A stretch of 64,000 bases of DNA from Scandinavium ludwigii_A (GTDB lineage Bacteria; Pseudomonadota; Gammaproteobacteria; Enterobacterales; Enterobacteriaceae), in contig CP191518.1 in assembly GCA_050516505.1 (NCBI GenBank), positions 2,604,001-2,668,000 on the forward strand, given 5' to 3'. The notes under the pieces were generated by a model, which saw only the letters and a program-made list of their open reading frames with translations, ran no database searches and was not told where the DNA came from. The position numbers were made by a program, and so were the translations under genes. This document shows, one piece after another, positions 53,784-62,655 of the stretch; the stretch's first letter is position 1; every line of letters begins with the position of its first letter.

Positions 53784-54124
53784 AATATGTTCCTTACTTT
53801 CAGTTATTTTCTACGGCGCTTTGCCGTGTTGACGAGATTAACTTTACGGGGTTTAACGTCAATTAGTCAGAGCAAGCGTAAAACAGTGAAAGTATAAAAA
53901 GCAATTTTTCGTCAATTGTGGAGGAAATAAGGAAAAAGTGTGGAGAGTTGCAAGAGGAAATAGATAACTGGCTGTTCTGGAAGAGATTATGAAGAAGTCT
54001 AACGCAATCCTGATTAATTAAAAAGCGGTTTATAAGAATACTCCGCAATTTCCGCTGTAAACACGTTTCGCCTAACAAATAAAAAGGCAGCGATGAAGGA
54101 CATTCACCGCCGCCGTTAATGGAT
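53784..54124. other. spy-astE intergenic region
   Basis: A 341-base AT-rich stretch that holds the spy promoter region on the minus strand (CpxR-like box listed separately) and the 3' end of the ast operon. I see no open frame with family support. Confidence 0.5.
53843..53857 (-). promoter_or_regulatory. CpxR-like box upstream of spy
   Basis: On the minus strand GTTAA-ACCCC-GTAAA matches the CpxR consensus GTAAA-N5-GTAAA with one mismatch. It lies 60-74 bases before the spy start codon. Spy is a main Cpx and Bae target in E. coli. Confidence 0.65.
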
Positions 54125-55084
54125 TCAGTCTTCGCGTACCAGCATCAATCCGGCCCGTAGCCCGGGCGCAACAGTCGGATTGGGAAACAGCACATATTCA
54201 GGGTCATGCTTCGCCAGCCAGCGCGTATCGCCCTCTTCCGCCAGCAGCGTACCTGCGGGGAAAGCCGTGAAGTTCAGCGTCTCAGCGGACATGTGCAACT
54301 GGAAACGATCGTCGTGGCGAGTGATTTGCTGCGCAACGCGATATTTCAGCGGCAGCGGCGCGGACGCTATCTCCCCACCAAGCAGCTGTGCCAGCGCTTT
54401 TTGCGTGGCCGCAAACTGGCTTAAATCGTTGCGCCCAAACGGCAGCGCCTTGCCCAGTTCCAGCGTGCAGGCGAACGCGCTAAAGCGCTCGGTACTGTAA
54501 TGGGTAAACGTGCCGCCGGGGCTTTGATGGAACACCAGCGCCTCCAGCCCTGCCGCGCCAAGCCAGTGCAGAAAGGTGTCGTCCCACGGCTCTTTGCGCA
54601 TCGGCAGTACCCCAAAGCGCATATGATGCGAGCCGCGAATGGCCGTGTGCATATCGAGATGCCAGCGTAAGGAATCCAGCGGTTGCCAGAACTGGGACAG
54701 CGCGTGCTCGAGTCGTGCCGCACGGGCCGTTTCCATCGACGGCACAAACTCTTGCCAGCGCCCGCCGAACATCCGGTTCATATCACTGTGCAGATAACGC
54801 TTGTTGTCCACCAGCGCCGGGGGATTCCCCAGTACCAGTAGTAACCGCCAGCTCAGGACGATCTCCCCGCTGAACACCCCTTTCAGCAGCGTATCAACCA
54901 TTTCTACCGGTGCGGTTTCATTGCCGTGAATGCCCGCCGACAACACCAGCGCCCGGGAACAGCTCGCAAAGGGTGTCAGCTCCAGAATGCCGCGCTCGTG
55001 CCATTGCCAGTGAAACTGCGCCGTTTCACCGCGCGTCTGCGCCGGATTTTCACCCGAGAGCGTCAGCGCCAGAAAGTCCTCCAT
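54125..55084 (-). CDS. astE: Succinylglutamate desuccinylase
   Basis: Last step of the arginine succinyltransferase pathway: hydrolyses N-succinylglutamate to succinate and glutamate. Zinc aminoacylase-type enzyme of 319 residues (322 in E. coli). Metal ligands are visible in GIHGNETAPVE (His53, Glu56) and in WHLDMHTAIRGSHH. It is the fifth gene of astCADBE and begins 10 bases after astB. Confidence 0.96.
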   Translation of the reverse strand: MEDFLALTLSGENPAQTRGETAQFHWQWHERGILELTPFASCSRALVLSAGIHGNETAPVEMVDTLLKGVFSGEIVLSWRLLLVLGNPPALVDNKRYLHSDMNRMFGGRWQEFVPSMETARAARLEHALSQFWQPLDSLRWHLDMHTAIRGSHHMRFGVLPMRKEPWDDTFLHWLGAAGLEALVFHQSPGGTFTHYSTERFSAFACTLELGKALPFGRNDLSQFAATQKALAQLLGGEIASAPLPLKYRVAQQITRHDDRFQLHMSAETLNFTAFPAGTLLAEEGDTRWLAKHDPEYVLFPNPTVAPGLRAGLMLVRED

Positions 55085-55094
55085 CCTGCCTCCT

Positions 55095-56420
55095 TTACTG
55101 CTGGAACGGATACACCGAACCGAGATCCAGAATTTGCGTCAGTCGATCCAGCGCCTCGCGCCCTTCGCGCAGCAGCTGCGGGTCAGCTAAATCCGCCTGC
55201 GTCAGGCGGTCGCGATAATATCTGTCGACCCAGGTATTCAGCGTATCGAACAACGCATCGTTCATCAGCGCCGACGGATTCACGGCCTGAAGTTCGGCCT
55301 CGTTCAGCACCACCCGCAGGCGCAAACACGCCGGGCCGCCGCCGTTGGCCATGCTTTCACGCAGATCAAACACCTTCAGTTCGTTAATGGGGTTGTCCTG
55401 CGCCAGCACGTCATTCAGATACGACCACACGCCCTGATGCTCCCGTGACTCCTGCGGCAGGACCAGCATCATGCTGCCATCAGGCTTGCTGAGCAGCTGG
55501 CTGTTAAACAGATACGTCGACACCGCATCGTTCACCGACACGCGGGACGTCGGCACTTCCACCGGCGAAAAGCCCGGCACGCGCTCACGCAGCTGGGCCA
55601 GTAATTGCGGTTGATTCAAAAATGCCTGCTGATGGCAAAACAGCACCTGACGGTTGCTGACCGCAATCACATCGTTATGGAACACGCCCTGGTCGATCAC
55701 TGCCGGGTTCTGCTGCGCAAAAATAATCTGCTGCGGATTGACCTGGTTGAGACGCGCCACGGCCTGGCTGGCCTCCAGCGTCTGACGGGCGGGATAGCGC
55801 TGTGGCTGCTGCGGGCCACCCTCTTCACGACCGTACACAAACATTTGCAGGCCCGGCTGATGGTAATCGCCGCCAAGACGGTTATGGTTCGCCGCCCCTT
55901 CGTCGCCAAACATCGCCACCTGCGGCAATGCGCCGTGCACGGCAAACGCCTGCTCATTAGAGAAAATCGCCCTCAGCACCGCTTCGGTGGTCGGGGCTTC
56001 GCTGGCGCGGTGGAATTTGTTATTGAGATTCGCCACTGTCAGATGCACTTTGCCATCCAGCGCATCGGCCGATGGGCACACCGTCGCGGCATTCGCCACC
56101 CACATCGACGAAGCCGAACTCACGGTGGATAACAGCTGCGGCGACTGGGCCGCCGCTTTTTCGATGACCTGCTCATCGCTGCCGGTAAAGCCAAGCTGGC
56201 GCAAGAGCGGTACGTTTGGGCGCTCTTGCGGCGGCAGCACGGCCTGCTTATAACCGAGATCCGCCAGCGCCTTCATTTTCAGCAGGCCCTGTTTCGCCGC
56301 CAACTGCGGGTTCGACACGCGGAAACGGTGCTTCGTCGAGGCCTCATTACCGAACGACAACCCGGCGTAGTGGTGCGTCAGCCCCGGCAGCCCGTCAAAG
56401 TTCACTTCCCAGGCTTTCAT
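55095..56420 (-). CDS. astB: N-succinylarginine dihydrolase
   Basis: Converts N-succinylarginine to N-succinylornithine, releasing two ammonia and carbon dioxide. The 441 residues (447 in E. coli) belong to the amidinotransferase superfamily, with the catalytic Cys365 in NGGGPACLRLRV. The N-terminus EVNFDGLPGLTHHYAGLSFGNEAS is characteristic. It overlaps astD by four bases. Confidence 0.97.
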   Translation of the reverse strand: MKAWEVNFDGLPGLTHHYAGLSFGNEASTKHRFRVSNPQLAAKQGLLKMKALADLGYKQAVLPPQERPNVPLLRQLGFTGSDEQVIEKAAAQSPQLLSTVSSASSMWVANAATVCPSADALDGKVHLTVANLNNKFHRASEAPTTEAVLRAIFSNEQAFAVHGALPQVAMFGDEGAANHNRLGGDYHQPGLQMFVYGREEGGPQQPQRYPARQTLEASQAVARLNQVNPQQIIFAQQNPAVIDQGVFHNDVIAVSNRQVLFCHQQAFLNQPQLLAQLRERVPGFSPVEVPTSRVSVNDAVSTYLFNSQLLSKPDGSMMLVLPQESREHQGVWSYLNDVLAQDNPINELKVFDLRESMANGGGPACLRLRVVLNEAELQAVNPSALMNDALFDTLNTWVDRYYRDRLTQADLADPQLLREGREALDRLTQILDLGSVYPFQQ

Positions 56421-57895
56421 GATTTCACCTCAGCGGAAAAATCGAGGCCCGGATTGAGCGTGCCCGGTAGGCTTAACCCCGGCGATTCCAGGCTGGCCAT
56501 CGGCCACGCGCAATAATCCGCGGCATACCATGCACCCGGACGATGGTTGCCGGAAGCCCCCACGCCGCCGAACGGGGCAGTACTCGCCGCGCCGGTCAGC
56601 GGTTTATTCCAGTTGACGATCCCCGCGCGCGCTTCCAGCAGCAGCCGATCAAACTTCTCACGCTCGGCAGACACCAGCCCGCACGAGAGACCGTAACGGG
56701 TGTTGTTCGCCAGGGCAATCGCGTCGTCAAAGGTGTCGTAACGCCAGACGCACAGCAACGGGCCAAACACTTCTTCATCCGCCACGTTTTTCACTTCGGT
56801 CATTTCTACAATGCCCGGCGTGACCAACGACGTGCCGGGTTGCAACAAACGCGGCTCCAGCAGCGACACACCGCCGTTGGCGACGTGCTGCAACCAGGCG
56901 GTACGCACATTCTGCGCAGCCTGTTCGGAAATCAGGCCGCCGATAAACGGCTGCGGCTCGGCGTGCCAACTATCAGGCACGATCCGACGGGTGACCTCCA
57001 CCAGACGTTTCAGGAACGCGTCCCCGGCTTCACCGCGTTTCACCAGCAGGCGCCGGGCGCAGGTGCAGCGCTGTCCGGCGGTGATAAACGCCGATTGCAC
57101 CGCCACGTGAACCGCGGCATCAATGTCCTGCGGTTCATCGACGATCAGCGGATTATTGCCGCCCATTTCCAGCGCCAGAATTTTCTGCGGCTGCCCCGCC
57201 AGCTGGCGATGCAGCGTAAAACCGGTAGTCGAGCTGCCGGTAAACAGCAGTCCGTCGAGATCGGCCTGCCCGCTTAACGCTTCACCGACCGCACGCCCGC
57301 CCTGAATCAGATTCAGCACGCCCGCCGGTAAGCCCGCCTGCTGCCACAGTTTCACCACCGCTTCGCCGCTCATCGGCGTTAATTCACTCGGTTTGAAAAC
57401 CACGGTATTGCCCGCCAGCAGCGCCGGAACGATATGCCCGTTCGGCAAATGGCCGGGGAAGTTATACGGGCCGAATACCGCCAGCACGCCGTGTGGACGA
57501 TGACGCAGCGTGGCCGCGCCGTCAGGCATCGGCGTTTCCTGCTCGCCGGTGCGGCTGTGATAGCCCTTCACCGAAATGGCAATTTTGTTGATCATCGCGC
57601 CGATTTCGGTCGCCGCTTCCCAGCGTGGTTTGCCGGTTTCGCGGGCGATAACCTCAGTCAACGCCTCTTTATTGCTTTCGAGCAGCGCGGCAAATTTCTC
57701 AGCAATCTGCTGCCGCGCGCTGAACGGTTGTTTTGCCCAGGCCGGGAACGCCGCGCGGGCGGCTTTGACCGCCTCGCTCACCTGTTGTGCATCGGCGTCG
57801 TTACCCTGCCACACCGCTTCGTGGGTGACCGGATTGGTTTTGCTGCGTGCCTCTGCGCGCCCGGCGACCCACTCGCCATTGATCCATAAACTCAT
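56417..57895 (-). CDS. astD: Succinylglutamate-semialdehyde dehydrogenase
   Basis: NAD-dependent aldehyde dehydrogenase that oxidises N-succinylglutamate semialdehyde. The 492 residues match E. coli AstD. The catalytic cysteine lies in TAGQRCTCARR, the general-base Glu in LEMGGNNPLIV, and the nucleotide region in FTGSSTTGF. It overlaps astA and astB by four bases each, so the operon is tightly coupled. Confidence 0.97.
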   Translation of the reverse strand: MSLWINGEWVAGRAEARSKTNPVTHEAVWQGNDADAQQVSEAVKAARAAFPAWAKQPFSARQQIAEKFAALLESNKEALTEVIARETGKPRWEAATEIGAMINKIAISVKGYHSRTGEQETPMPDGAATLRHRPHGVLAVFGPYNFPGHLPNGHIVPALLAGNTVVFKPSELTPMSGEAVVKLWQQAGLPAGVLNLIQGGRAVGEALSGQADLDGLLFTGSSTTGFTLHRQLAGQPQKILALEMGGNNPLIVDEPQDIDAAVHVAVQSAFITAGQRCTCARRLLVKRGEAGDAFLKRLVEVTRRIVPDSWHAEPQPFIGGLISEQAAQNVRTAWLQHVANGGVSLLEPRLLQPGTSLVTPGIVEMTEVKNVADEEVFGPLLCVWRYDTFDDAIALANNTRYGLSCGLVSAEREKFDRLLLEARAGIVNWNKPLTGAASTAPFGGVGASGNHRPGAWYAADYCAWPMASLESPGLSLPGTLNPGLDFSAEVKS

Positions 57896-58926
57896 GCTTT
57901 TTTCTCCTCAGGGCAAAGACGAACCAACCGCACGCGGTCGCCCGCATGGCATTTCAGGGCATCGAGCTGTTTTGCGCTCAGCAACAGTTTGTCGGTGTGC
58001 GGGTCAGCCTGCACCAGCATCGCGCGGTACTGCTGATACTGCTCGTTGGCGACCAGACAGGTCGGTAACTCGCCCGGCGCAGGCTGGCCTTCGCCCACTT
58101 CTACCAAACGGCTTTTGCGGATCGCGCGCACGCGGTCGATATCACACTCCAGCGTCGGGCCGCCGTCGAAAATGTCGACGTAGTTACGGTAACGGAACCC
58201 TTCTTTTTCCAGCACCGCCCGCGCGGGTGCGGTTTGCGGATGGACTTCACCAATCACCGCCCGCGCTTCCTCAGAGAGGAAATCCGTGTAAATCGGGTGT
58301 TTGGGCATCAGTTCAGCGATAAAGGCTTTTTGCCCGGTGCCGCACAGGTAGTCCGCTCGGGCAAACGGCATTGAGAAGAAACGCTGGCCCAGGCTTTCCC
58401 AGAACGGGGAGTAGCCGTGCTCGTCGATCACGCCGCGCATCTCCGCCACCACTTTGTCATTAAAGCGGTCACGGAAGGCGGCCATAAACAGGAATCGGGA
58501 TTTCGACAGCAGGTAGCCGTTGCCCTCTTTGCGCCATTCCGGGTCAAGGAACAGCGTGCAGAGTTCGCTGCTGCCGGTGTGATCGTTACTCAAAAACAGC
58601 GTCGGCAATGCGTTGTAAACGTTCAGCTCTTTCGACGCATGCACCTGGGTTCCCACACGATAGTTGTACCAGGAATCGTGCAGCCCGACCGCGACTTCAA
58701 TGGCGCAAATCCCCGCCACTTGACCGGTGGACGTATCCTCCAGCACGAAAACGTAGCCCTGCTCGCCTTTTTCCAGGCTGCCATTCCAGGTGTTAATCGA
58801 GCGTTCAATGCGCGCCGACAGCGTGGTTTCATCGGCAGGAAGCGACGTTAAACCGCCGCCGGTTTTCCCTGCAAGCGCCAGCAGGCCGGGCAAATCCTCA
58901 TGTCCGACCGGACGGATCACCATCAT
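57892..58926 (-). CDS. astA: Arginine N-succinyltransferase
   Basis: Commits arginine to catabolism by succinylation with succinyl-CoA. The 344 residues equal E. coli AstA. Recognisable parts are MMVIRPVGHEDLPGLLALA, LFLDPEWRKEGNGYLLSKSRFLFMA and MPFARADYLCGTGQKAFIAELMP. It overlaps astC and astD by four bases each. Confidence 0.97.
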   Translation of the reverse strand: MMVIRPVGHEDLPGLLALAGKTGGGLTSLPADETTLSARIERSINTWNGSLEKGEQGYVFVLEDTSTGQVAGICAIEVAVGLHDSWYNYRVGTQVHASKELNVYNALPTLFLSNDHTGSSELCTLFLDPEWRKEGNGYLLSKSRFLFMAAFRDRFNDKVVAEMRGVIDEHGYSPFWESLGQRFFSMPFARADYLCGTGQKAFIAELMPKHPIYTDFLSEEARAVIGEVHPQTAPARAVLEKEGFRYRNYVDIFDGGPTLECDIDRVRAIRKSRLVEVGEGQPAPGELPTCLVANEQYQQYRAMLVQADPHTDKLLLSAKQLDALKCHAGDRVRLVRLCPEEKKA

Positions 58927-60143
58927 GATGACACCTCAGAGACAAAGCGCTCGCAGGTTTTGGCGAAGCGGTCGAGACCGGCCTTCACCTCTGCTTCGCT
59001 GATAATCAACGCGGGCGCAAAGCGCACCACGTTAGCCCCGGCGATCAGCACCATCAGCCCGTTTTCAGCGGCAAGCTGGCTAATTTGCTTGGCTTTTCCG
59101 GCGTATTCCGCTTTCAGCACGCAGCCGATCAGCAAGCCCATGCCGCGCACGTCGTCGAACAAACCGAACTGGGCGTTGATGGCGCTCAGACGTTCGGTAA
59201 ACCACTGGTTGCGCTGCTTCACGCCGTTCAGCACATCATGGGTATTAATAATAGAAAGCACTTCCCCGGCCACCGCGCAGGCCAGCGGGTTGCCGCCGTA
59301 AGTGGTGCCGTGGGTGCCGACGGTCATCACGCGGGAAAATTCCTCGCGGGTCAGCAGTGCGCCAATCGGGAAACCGCCGCCGAGCGCTTTCGCCGTCGAC
59401 AGCGCATCCGGCGTCACGCCGTAATGCATATAGGCATACAGTTCGCCGGTACGGCCCACACCGGTTTGCACTTCGTCAAAAATCAGCAGCGCGTTATGAC
59501 GGTCGCACAGTTCGCGCAATTCTTTCAGGAACGCTGGCGTGGCAGGCACCACGCCACCTTCGCCCTGAATCGGCTCAACAATTACCGCGCAGGTGTCGTC
59601 GTTAATCAGTGCTCTCGCCGAGTCGATATCGTTATAAATGGCGTGCTGAATTTGCGGCGGCAGCGGCGCGAAATCTTGTGAATAGGAAGGCTGACCACCC
59701 GCACTGACGGTAAACAGCGTGCGGCCGTGGAAGGCATTTTTGAAGGCCACGATGCCGCTTTTCTGCGGGCCAAATTTGTCGTGGGCATATTTACGCGCCA
59801 GCTTCAGCGCCGCTTCGTTGGCTTCCGCCCCGGAGTTACAGAAAAACACTTTGTCGGCAAAGGTGGCGTCAATCAGCTGTTTTGCCAGCGTCAACACCGG
59901 CTCATTGCTGTAGCCGTTGCCGGTATGCCAGAACTTTCCGGCTTGTTCGGTCAGGGCGCGAACCATCGCCGGATGCGCGTGGCCCAGGGCGTTCACCGCG
60001 ATCCCGCCCGCAAAATCAATGTACTCTTTGCCCTGCTGATCCCACAGGCGAGACCCTTCTCCACGTACCGGAATAAAAGGCGCCGGGGAGTAAACCGGCA
60101 TCATCCAATCGTCAAAATTTGCACGCGTAACTGACTGAGACAT
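58923..60143 (-). CDS. astC: Succinylornithine transaminase
   Basis: PLP aminotransferase acting on N-succinylornithine; it can also act as an acetylornithine aminotransferase. The 406 residues equal E. coli AstC. The PLP lysine lies in STAKALGGGFP; HTGNGYSNEPVL and FCNSGAEANEAALKLARK are typical. The ATG at 60143 follows GGAAGAAGAGG; the longer frame to 60284 crosses the promoter and is rejected. It is the first gene of astCADBE, behind a sigma-54 promoter. Confidence 0.97.
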   Translation of the reverse strand: MSQSVTRANFDDWMMPVYSPAPFIPVRGEGSRLWDQQGKEYIDFAGGIAVNALGHAHPAMVRALTEQAGKFWHTGNGYSNEPVLTLAKQLIDATFADKVFFCNSGAEANEAALKLARKYAHDKFGPQKSGIVAFKNAFHGRTLFTVSAGGQPSYSQDFAPLPPQIQHAIYNDIDSARALINDDTCAVIVEPIQGEGGVVPATPAFLKELRELCDRHNALLIFDEVQTGVGRTGELYAYMHYGVTPDALSTAKALGGGFPIGALLTREEFSRVMTVGTHGTTYGGNPLACAVAGEVLSIINTHDVLNGVKQRNQWFTERLSAINAQFGLFDDVRGMGLLIGCVLKAEYAGKAKQISQLAAENGLMVLIAGANVVRFAPALIISEAEVKAGLDRFAKTCERFVSEVSS

Positions 60144-60219
60144 AGCAACCTCTTCTTCCGGTAAACACAACGTTATTGTGATGTTAATGAATGTGAGCAT
60201 TTGTACTGTAAATGTATAT

Positions 60220-60235
60220 TGCACGCATCGTGCCA
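60220..60235 (-). promoter_or_regulatory. Sigma-54 promoter of astC
   Basis: On the minus strand TGGCAC-GATGC-GTGCA matches the -24/-12 consensus TGGCAC-N5-TTGCA with one mismatch. It lies 77 bases before the astC start. E. coli astC also has a sigma-54, NtrC-activated promoter for nitrogen-limited growth. Confidence 0.85.
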
Positions 60236-60298
60236 TCCAGCGACAAAAGTGCATAAACGTAAGTGGGTAACTGAATATCAACAACTTACAACCAGACG

Positions 60299-60330
60299 CT
60301 ATTCACATTTAATGCATACAAAGTGAATAG
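60299..60330. promoter_or_regulatory. Inverted repeat upstream of the ast promoter
   Basis: CTATTCAC (60299-60306) and GTGAATAG (60323-60330) are perfect inverted repeats 16 bases apart, about 65-95 bases upstream of the -24 element. The TGAAT and ATTCA cores recall ARG-box half-sites, and ArgR is known to activate astC in E. coli. Assignment to ArgR is inference. Confidence 0.45.
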
Positions 60331-60433
60331 AAACCGATTTCAGCGCTATTAGAAGCCCTAATAAGAGCAATATTATGCATTAGTAAATCTTAATTCGTGA
60401 TTTGTGAGGGCTGCGACATTTGTCGTAAATTTC

Positions 60434-60470
60434 CGCCCCAAAACGGGGCGTCGTGCGCCAAAACGGCGCA
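60434..60470. repeat. Twin hairpins with identical AAAAC loops
   Basis: CGCCCC-AAAAC-GGGGCG (60434-60450) and TGCGCC-AAAAC-GGCGCA (60454-60470) are two perfect 6-bp stems with the same loop, three bases apart. They lie 136 bases upstream of the flavoprotein start. They could be leader RNA structures or a two-site operator; I do not recognise them. Confidence 0.55.
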
Positions 60471-60605
60471 TCGCTGGAGGATAAATCGGTCATTAAAACG
60501 CCAGGCCGCCATTCCGTTTGCACCTGGCGAACCCTGTTTGTCGCCCTTCTCCCGCTGCACTACGCTCAAGAGGTTTAATTCACTGGCAACCCGGCGAGGA
60601 AACCT

Positions 60606-62003
60606 ATGCGGCGTTTTGATGCGGTACTGATTGGCGCGGGCCAGGCGGCCCCGTCTTTGGCAGTTGAACTGGCGGCGCGCGGTCAGCACGTCGCCATGAT
60701 TGAAGGCAATATGTTTGGCGGTACCTGCGTCAACTTCGGCTGCACGCCGACCAAAACTCTGCGCAAATCCGCGCGGGTGGCGCACATGGCGCGTCGGGCT
60801 GCGGATTTTGGGGTGAACACCGGGCCGGTGAGCGTTGATTTTTCTGCTGCGATGGCGCGGATGCGCGCCCGGGTTGAGACCTCGCGCAGCGGGCTGGTGC
60901 AGTGGCTGAAAGGCACTGACAACGTGGACATAATCCACGGCTGGGCACGTTTTGTCGGGCGCGACGGCGAGCGTTTTCTGCTTGAGGTCAACGGCGAAAC
61001 GCTGTCTGCCGCGCAGGTGTATCTCAATACCGGCACCCGGGCGTTTATCCCGTCGCTGCCCGGACTGGAAAACGTGCCGTATCTCGATAACGCCAGTCTG
61101 CTGGCGCTGACGGAATGCCCGAAACACTTGGTGATACTCGGGGCCAGCTATATCGGGCTGGAGCTGGGGCAAATCTTTCGCCGCCTTGGCGCGGAGGTGT
61201 CGATTATTCACCGTGCGGATCGCATTGCCGAGCGTGAAGACGCCGACGTCAGCGAGCACATTACCCATTTCCTGCGCGATGAAGGGATATCGTTTTATCT
61301 CAACAGCAGCATAAAAAGCCTGGCCCCCGCCGCAGACGGGCTGAGTGTTCAGCTCGCGGACGGCCATGAAATTAGCGCCAGCCATTTGTTAATCGCCACG
61401 GGCCGCCAGCCTAATTCAGAACGACTGAATCTCGAGGCCATCGGGATAGAAACCGACGCGCGCGGCTTTATTCGCACCGACGCGCATTTCAATACCAACG
61501 TCGCAGGCATTAAAGCACTGGGCGATATCAACGGGCGTGGCGCGTTCACCCACACCAGCTATCACGATTTCCAGATAGTGCTGGCGGACATTGACGGCCA
61601 GCAGCCGGACGGCCAATGGCACGATGCCGACCGACGCGTACAAAGTTACGCCATGTTTACCGACCCACCGCTAGGCCGGGTAGGCATTACACTGGCGCAA
61701 GCTCGGGAACAGGTGAAACAAGGTGCGCAAATTCTGGTGGCGGATTTCAACATGGCCGACGTCAGCCGGGCCAAAGAAGAGAGCGAAACCTACGGCATGA
61801 TGCGCCTGATTGTCGATGCGCAAAGCGAGCGCTTCCTCGGCGCGGCGATCCTCGGTATCGGCGGGGATGAAATCATCTCGGTGATTTCCAACTATATGGC
61901 CACCGGGGCCAGCTACCGCCAGATGCTCCAGGCGCTGCCCGTGCACCCTACCGTGGCGGAGTTTTTCCCGACGGTGTTGGCGAGGCTTAAACCGCTGAGC
62001 TGA
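60606..62003 (+). CDS. FAD-dependent pyridine nucleotide-disulfide oxidoreductase (RclA/MerA-like)
   Basis: A 465-residue class I flavoprotein disulfide reductase. It has an N-terminal FAD site (AVLIGAGQAAPSLA), the redox pair Cys41/Cys46 in GGTCVNFGCTPTK, an NAD(P) site (VILGASYIGLELG), a second FAD motif (IKALGDI) and a C-terminal dimer domain with HPTVAEFFP. It resembles RclA (hypochlorite stress, copper reduction) and mercuric reductase, but lacks a heavy-metal-associated N-terminal domain and the C-terminal cysteine pair of MerA. The substrate is unknown. The ATG at 60606 follows GAGGAAA. It is divergent from ast. Confidence 0.85.
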   Translation: MRRFDAVLIGAGQAAPSLAVELAARGQHVAMIEGNMFGGTCVNFGCTPTKTLRKSARVAHMARRAADFGVNTGPVSVDFSAAMARMRARVETSRSGLVQWLKGTDNVDIIHGWARFVGRDGERFLLEVNGETLSAAQVYLNTGTRAFIPSLPGLENVPYLDNASLLALTECPKHLVILGASYIGLELGQIFRRLGAEVSIIHRADRIAEREDADVSEHITHFLRDEGISFYLNSSIKSLAPAADGLSVQLADGHEISASHLLIATGRQPNSERLNLEAIGIETDARGFIRTDAHFNTNVAGIKALGDINGRGAFTHTSYHDFQIVLADIDGQQPDGQWHDADRRVQSYAMFTDPPLGRVGITLAQAREQVKQGAQILVADFNMADVSRAKEESETYGMMRLIVDAQSERFLGAAILGIGGDEIISVISNYMATGASYRQMLQALPVHPTVAEFFPTVLARLKPLS

Positions 62004-62106
62004 AAACAAGTTTGATTTTAAGTGCTTTTTATCGCAATAACCCTCCCTCTATTGTGATTAATCGTCGTAGATTTGACTATCTGGAGTAACGCTTGAGGGA
62101 TTAAGA

Positions 62107-62655
62107 ATGTACTACCCGAATTCAGTAACGTGGCCCGAAACAAAAGAGGGAGGGTTACGGCGGTTGCGACTTGGCGAAATTAACATGGCCAGCACACTAT
62201 ATGGCTTCACCATTCACTACAACTACGTGTGGGTGCATTTAGAAAGCTATCTTCCCTTCAACACACAAAACAGATTGCAGGCCATGTCGCCGAACGGTGA
62301 AATGTGGTTTCGGTCTGATCTCTATCAGCCCGATTTCTCCATTGCCAATGTGTATTACAAGCATCTTTTCCTGCATGAAATGATGCACGTCTGGCAGCAT
62401 CAGCGAAGGATGATGGTTCGTCTGCGGGGATTAATGTCCTGGGCTGCGGATTACACCTACAGCCTGGATAAAGCTACCCTTCTCGAGTACAGCCTCGAGC
62501 AACAGGCCAGTATTGTGAGTGATTATTGGGTGCTTGTTCATTATGGTTTTTACAAAACGACTGCCCGTATTGCGTATCGCGACTACGACCCGTCTGAACC
62601 GGAGCATGTGCTCATTGCGAAGTACAAAAAGGTACTTGGGAGCTTCCCACAATGA
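62107..62655 (+). CDS. Putative zinc-dependent effector protein (type VI secretion/Rhs-associated family)
   Basis: A 182-residue protein with the metallopeptidase motif HEMMH at 90-94 (LFLHEMMHVWQHQR); Glu131 in SLEQQASIVSDYW is a possible third zinc ligand. There is no signal peptide. The start LRRLRLGEINMA and SPNGEMWFRS match my memory of small proteins encoded beside Rhs, VgrG and Hcp genes and often labelled as secretion-associated. Its stop overlaps the start of a lipoprotein gene (ATGA), the usual layout of an effector with its immunity protein, and a broken hcp follows. Effector activity is inference; the target is unknown. Confidence 0.68.
   Translation: MYYPNSVTWPETKEGGLRRLRLGEINMASTLYGFTIHYNYVWVHLESYLPFNTQNRLQAMSPNGEMWFRSDLYQPDFSIANVYYKHLFLHEMMHVWQHQRRMMVRLRGLMSWAADYTYSLDKATLLEYSLEQQASIVSDYWVLVHYGFYKTTARIAYRDYDPSEPEHVLIAKYKKVLGSFPQ

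Larger units (their letters stand above)
60144..60605. other. Divergent region between astC and the flavoprotein gene
   Basis: A 462-base spacer with the ast sigma-54 promoter and an inverted repeat on the astC side, and twin hairpins near the middle (all listed separately). The plus-strand frame 60397-60630 has no family support. Confidence 0.55.

Noticed and set aside
60390..61385. 331-codon minus-strand frame opposite the flavoprotein gene
   Set aside because: It is the shadow of a GC-rich coding strand; the plus-strand protein has all motifs of its family, the shadow has none.
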